Shown one piece after another: positions 13,618 to 14,555 of a stretch of 14,555 bases of DNA. Every line of letters starts with the position of its first letter. Position 1 is the stretch's first letter. A program made the position numbers and the translations under genes. Origin of the DNA: Euryarchaeota archaeon UBA33 (GTDB lineage Archaea > Thermoplasmatota > E2 > DHVEG-1). The notes beneath the pieces are model-generated. The model worked only from the letters and a program-made list of their open reading frames with translations, was not told where the DNA came from and made no database searches. The stretch is taken from contig DAYE01000102.1 in assembly GCA_002506745.1 (NCBI GenBank), positions 10,257-24,811 on the forward strand, given 5' to 3'.

Positions 13618-13694
13618 GGAGGTACCTCTGTGAAAAGGAAAGATGGGATGCTTTGGACGACAGAGGTACCTTATGAATGTAGGAAGGATTTTTT
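13618..13694 (+). ncRNA. Candidate small RNA with a 12-bp terminal stem
   Basis: AGGTACCTCTGT (13620-13631) is perfectly complementary to ACAGAGGTACCT (13660-13671), leaving a 28-nt loop. A TATA-like AAAAATACATATG (13589-13601) lies about 25 bp upstream, and a T-run (13689-13694) follows about 18 nt after the stem. Promoter, hairpin and T-run in this order fit a short structured transcript. The left arm also contains the 10-bp palindrome GAGGTACCTC, so the pair could instead be operator sites for a DNA-binding protein. Confidence 0.35.
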
Positions 13695-13877
13695 CTTATT
13701 GGGTGTTTGAGGAAGGATGGGATGTGGGAAGAGATGAGGAGGAACGCTGTGACTTGTTTTTCTGTTTGAATGTGTTTTACTCCCCCGGGCGGATGTTTTG
13801 ATGGGTTGGTTGCGCAGCGTTTTTATTAGAGGAGATTTCATATTTTTTTATCCCTTCACCACTTTGCCAGGCGCTTA

Positions 13878-13954
13878 TGCATGGCAATACAAGCATCAGC
13901 GATGTAGTATATATAATTTTCTGTCTTTGCATGGCATTACTGATTGGCAATAAC
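13878..13954 (+). repeat. Three TGGCAATA-like direct repeats upstream of the winged-helix/PAS gene
   Basis: TGCATGGCAATAC (13878-13890) and TGCATGGCATTAC (13928-13940) match at 12 of 13 positions and start exactly 50 bp apart. TTGGCAATAAC (13944-13954) is a third partial copy. The last two lie directly upstream of the TATA box of the PAS gene. They may be binding sites for a regulator, perhaps the winged-helix protein itself. Confidence 0.4.
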
Positions 13955-13960
13955 GAAATG

Positions 13961-13969
13961 CATAAATAC
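13961..13969 (+). promoter_or_regulatory. TATA box of the winged-helix/PAS gene
   Basis: CATAAATAC is centred about 25 bp before the GTG at 13990. An in-frame TAA at 13981-13983 excludes any earlier start, so the element and the GTG together indicate a leaderless mRNA. Confidence 0.6.
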
Positions 13970-13989
13970 ACAGGAATGGATAATCATCC

Positions 13990-14555
13990 GTGGAGAGTTA
14001 TCAAGAGGAATTAGCACAGATAAAAACGATTCTAAAAAATAATCCGAAAGGAATGACTGTCAGCGATATCGCCCATGAAATCCACATAAACAGAAACTCA
14101 GTCGCAAAATACCTCGATATCCTGCTCATCTCAGGCCATGTCGAAATGGTCACCTTCGGCCCAGCAAAAGTTTTTTTCCCCTCATCCAGAGTACCACTCA
14201 CTGCCTTACTCAACCTCACCCATGACTACATCGCTCTGCTGAACCGCGAATTAAAATTTCTACAAGTCAGTGAAAACCTCTTAAGATTCATAGAAATCCA
14301 ACGCTCCGACATCATCGGAAAACCGATACAAACATTCGCTGTTTCCTTCTTTGAAATCCCTGAGCTTGCACAAAACGCAAAAAAAGCACTCGACGGAACG
14401 GAACACAGTATCGAAAAACAATATATCCAAAATAAACAACTCTTCTACCTTCGAATCAAACATATCCCAACCACCTTTGATGACGGAGAACCAGGCGTCA
14501 CCCTCGTGATCGAAGACATCACCGAGCGAAAACAAACTGAAGAAAAAATGAGACG
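13990..14555 (+). CDS. Winged-helix and PAS domain signalling protein (partial, 3' end missing)
   Basis: 188 codons are in the window and the frame is still open at the right edge. Residues 8-70 form a winged helix (GMTVSDIAHEIHINRNSVAK, YLDILLISGHVEM). Residues 87 to about 178 form a PAS domain: LKFLQVSENLLRFIEIQRSD, IIGKPIQTF, then FYLRIKHIPTTF. The end VTLVIEDITERKQTEEKM is the classic PAS-to-next-domain linker (DITERKxxEE). The family senses small molecules, redox state or light through PAS; the missing part may be more PAS domains or a histidine kinase. The start is GTG at 13990, fixed by a TATA box 25 bp upstream and an in-frame stop at 13981. C-ending codons are frequent, as in the caspase-like gene. 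It diverges from the response regulator. Confidence 0.85.
   Translation, partial: MESYQEELAQIKTILKNNPKGMTVSDIAHEIHINRNSVAKYLDILLISGHVEMVTFGPAKVFFPSSRVPLTALLNLTHDYIALLNRELKFLQVSENLLRFIEIQRSDIIGKPIQTFAVSFFEIPELAQNAKKALDGTEHSIEKQYIQNKQLFYLRIKHIPTTFDDGEPGVTLVIEDITERKQTEEKMR

Larger units (their letters stand above)
13529..13989. other. 461-bp intergenic region, gene-poor, with several candidate regulatory elements
   Basis: No convincing protein gene is present. The first part holds the promoter of the response regulator. The middle (13611-13770) is purine-rich on the plus strand and includes the inverted repeat and T-run described separately. GATGGGATG occurs twice (about 13642 and 13718). The right part has AGTATATATAATTTT (about 13906-13920), a second possible promoter, and the TGGCAATA-like repeats before the PAS gene. 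A 64-codon ORF on the minus strand (13971-13777) has no good start signal and I do not accept it. Confidence 0.5.

Noticed and set aside
13777..13971. Minus-strand ORF of 64 codons in the intergenic region
   Set aside because: It has no ribosome binding site or TATA at the right spacing, covers the promoter repeats of the PAS gene and has low-complexity composition.
1..14555. CRISPR array, insertion sequence or prophage
   Set aside because: I saw no regularly spaced identical repeats, transposase-like ORF, terminal inverted repeats of an element, or phage genes; the tRNA intron is the only mobile-like element.

Overview
The window looks archaeal and most likely euryarchaeal. It carries pelota (PelA) next to an archaeal-type NFACT/Rqc2 protein, an initiator tRNA of the archaeal AGCGGG type with no encoded CCA, a tRNA intron with a bulge-helix-bulge (BHB) splice motif, and several genes whose TATA-like box lies about 25 bp before the start codon (leaderless mRNAs). 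Secreted peptidases with Ig-like domains and a winged-helix/PAS regulator resemble gene sets I associate with uncultured Thermoplasmata-like sediment archaea. That placement is inference from gene content only.

Layout. Positions 1-203 (minus) hold the start of a UPF0200-type P-loop kinase. Just upstream of it on the same strand is tRNA-Leu(UAG), spread over 900-225 and split at position 37/38 by a 591-nt intron. The intron is almost entirely one ORF with its own Shine-Dalgarno; the protein looks like a LAGLIDADG-type homing endonuclease fused to a winged helix. This is the most unusual element in the window. Next come a small cysteine-rich protein (minus), initiator tRNA-Met (plus) and a DUF1624/HGSNAT-like membrane protein.

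Positions 2209-5233 are housekeeping: a tRNA-dihydrouridine synthase and purM in one minus-strand operon, and thiL diverging from it. Positions 5305-8566 (plus) hold a surface caspase-like protease, the radical-SAM gene amrS and a membrane-anchored protein of unknown function with an internal repeat. Positions 8575-11593 (minus) hold rqcH and pelA, a translationally coupled pair that joins ribosome rescue with ribosome-associated quality control. Positions 11724-13049 (minus) encode a secreted M28 zinc peptidase with an Ig-like tail.

Positions 13121-13528 (minus) encode a stand-alone CheY-like response regulator. It diverges, across a gene-poor 461-bp region, from a winged-helix/PAS signalling protein that runs off the right edge. 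That region holds a 12-bp inverted repeat followed by a T-run (possible small RNA) and three copies of a TGGCAATA-like repeat next to the promoter of the PAS gene. The secreted peptidases suggest use of external protein, and the regulators suggest environmental sensing; neither link is shown directly.
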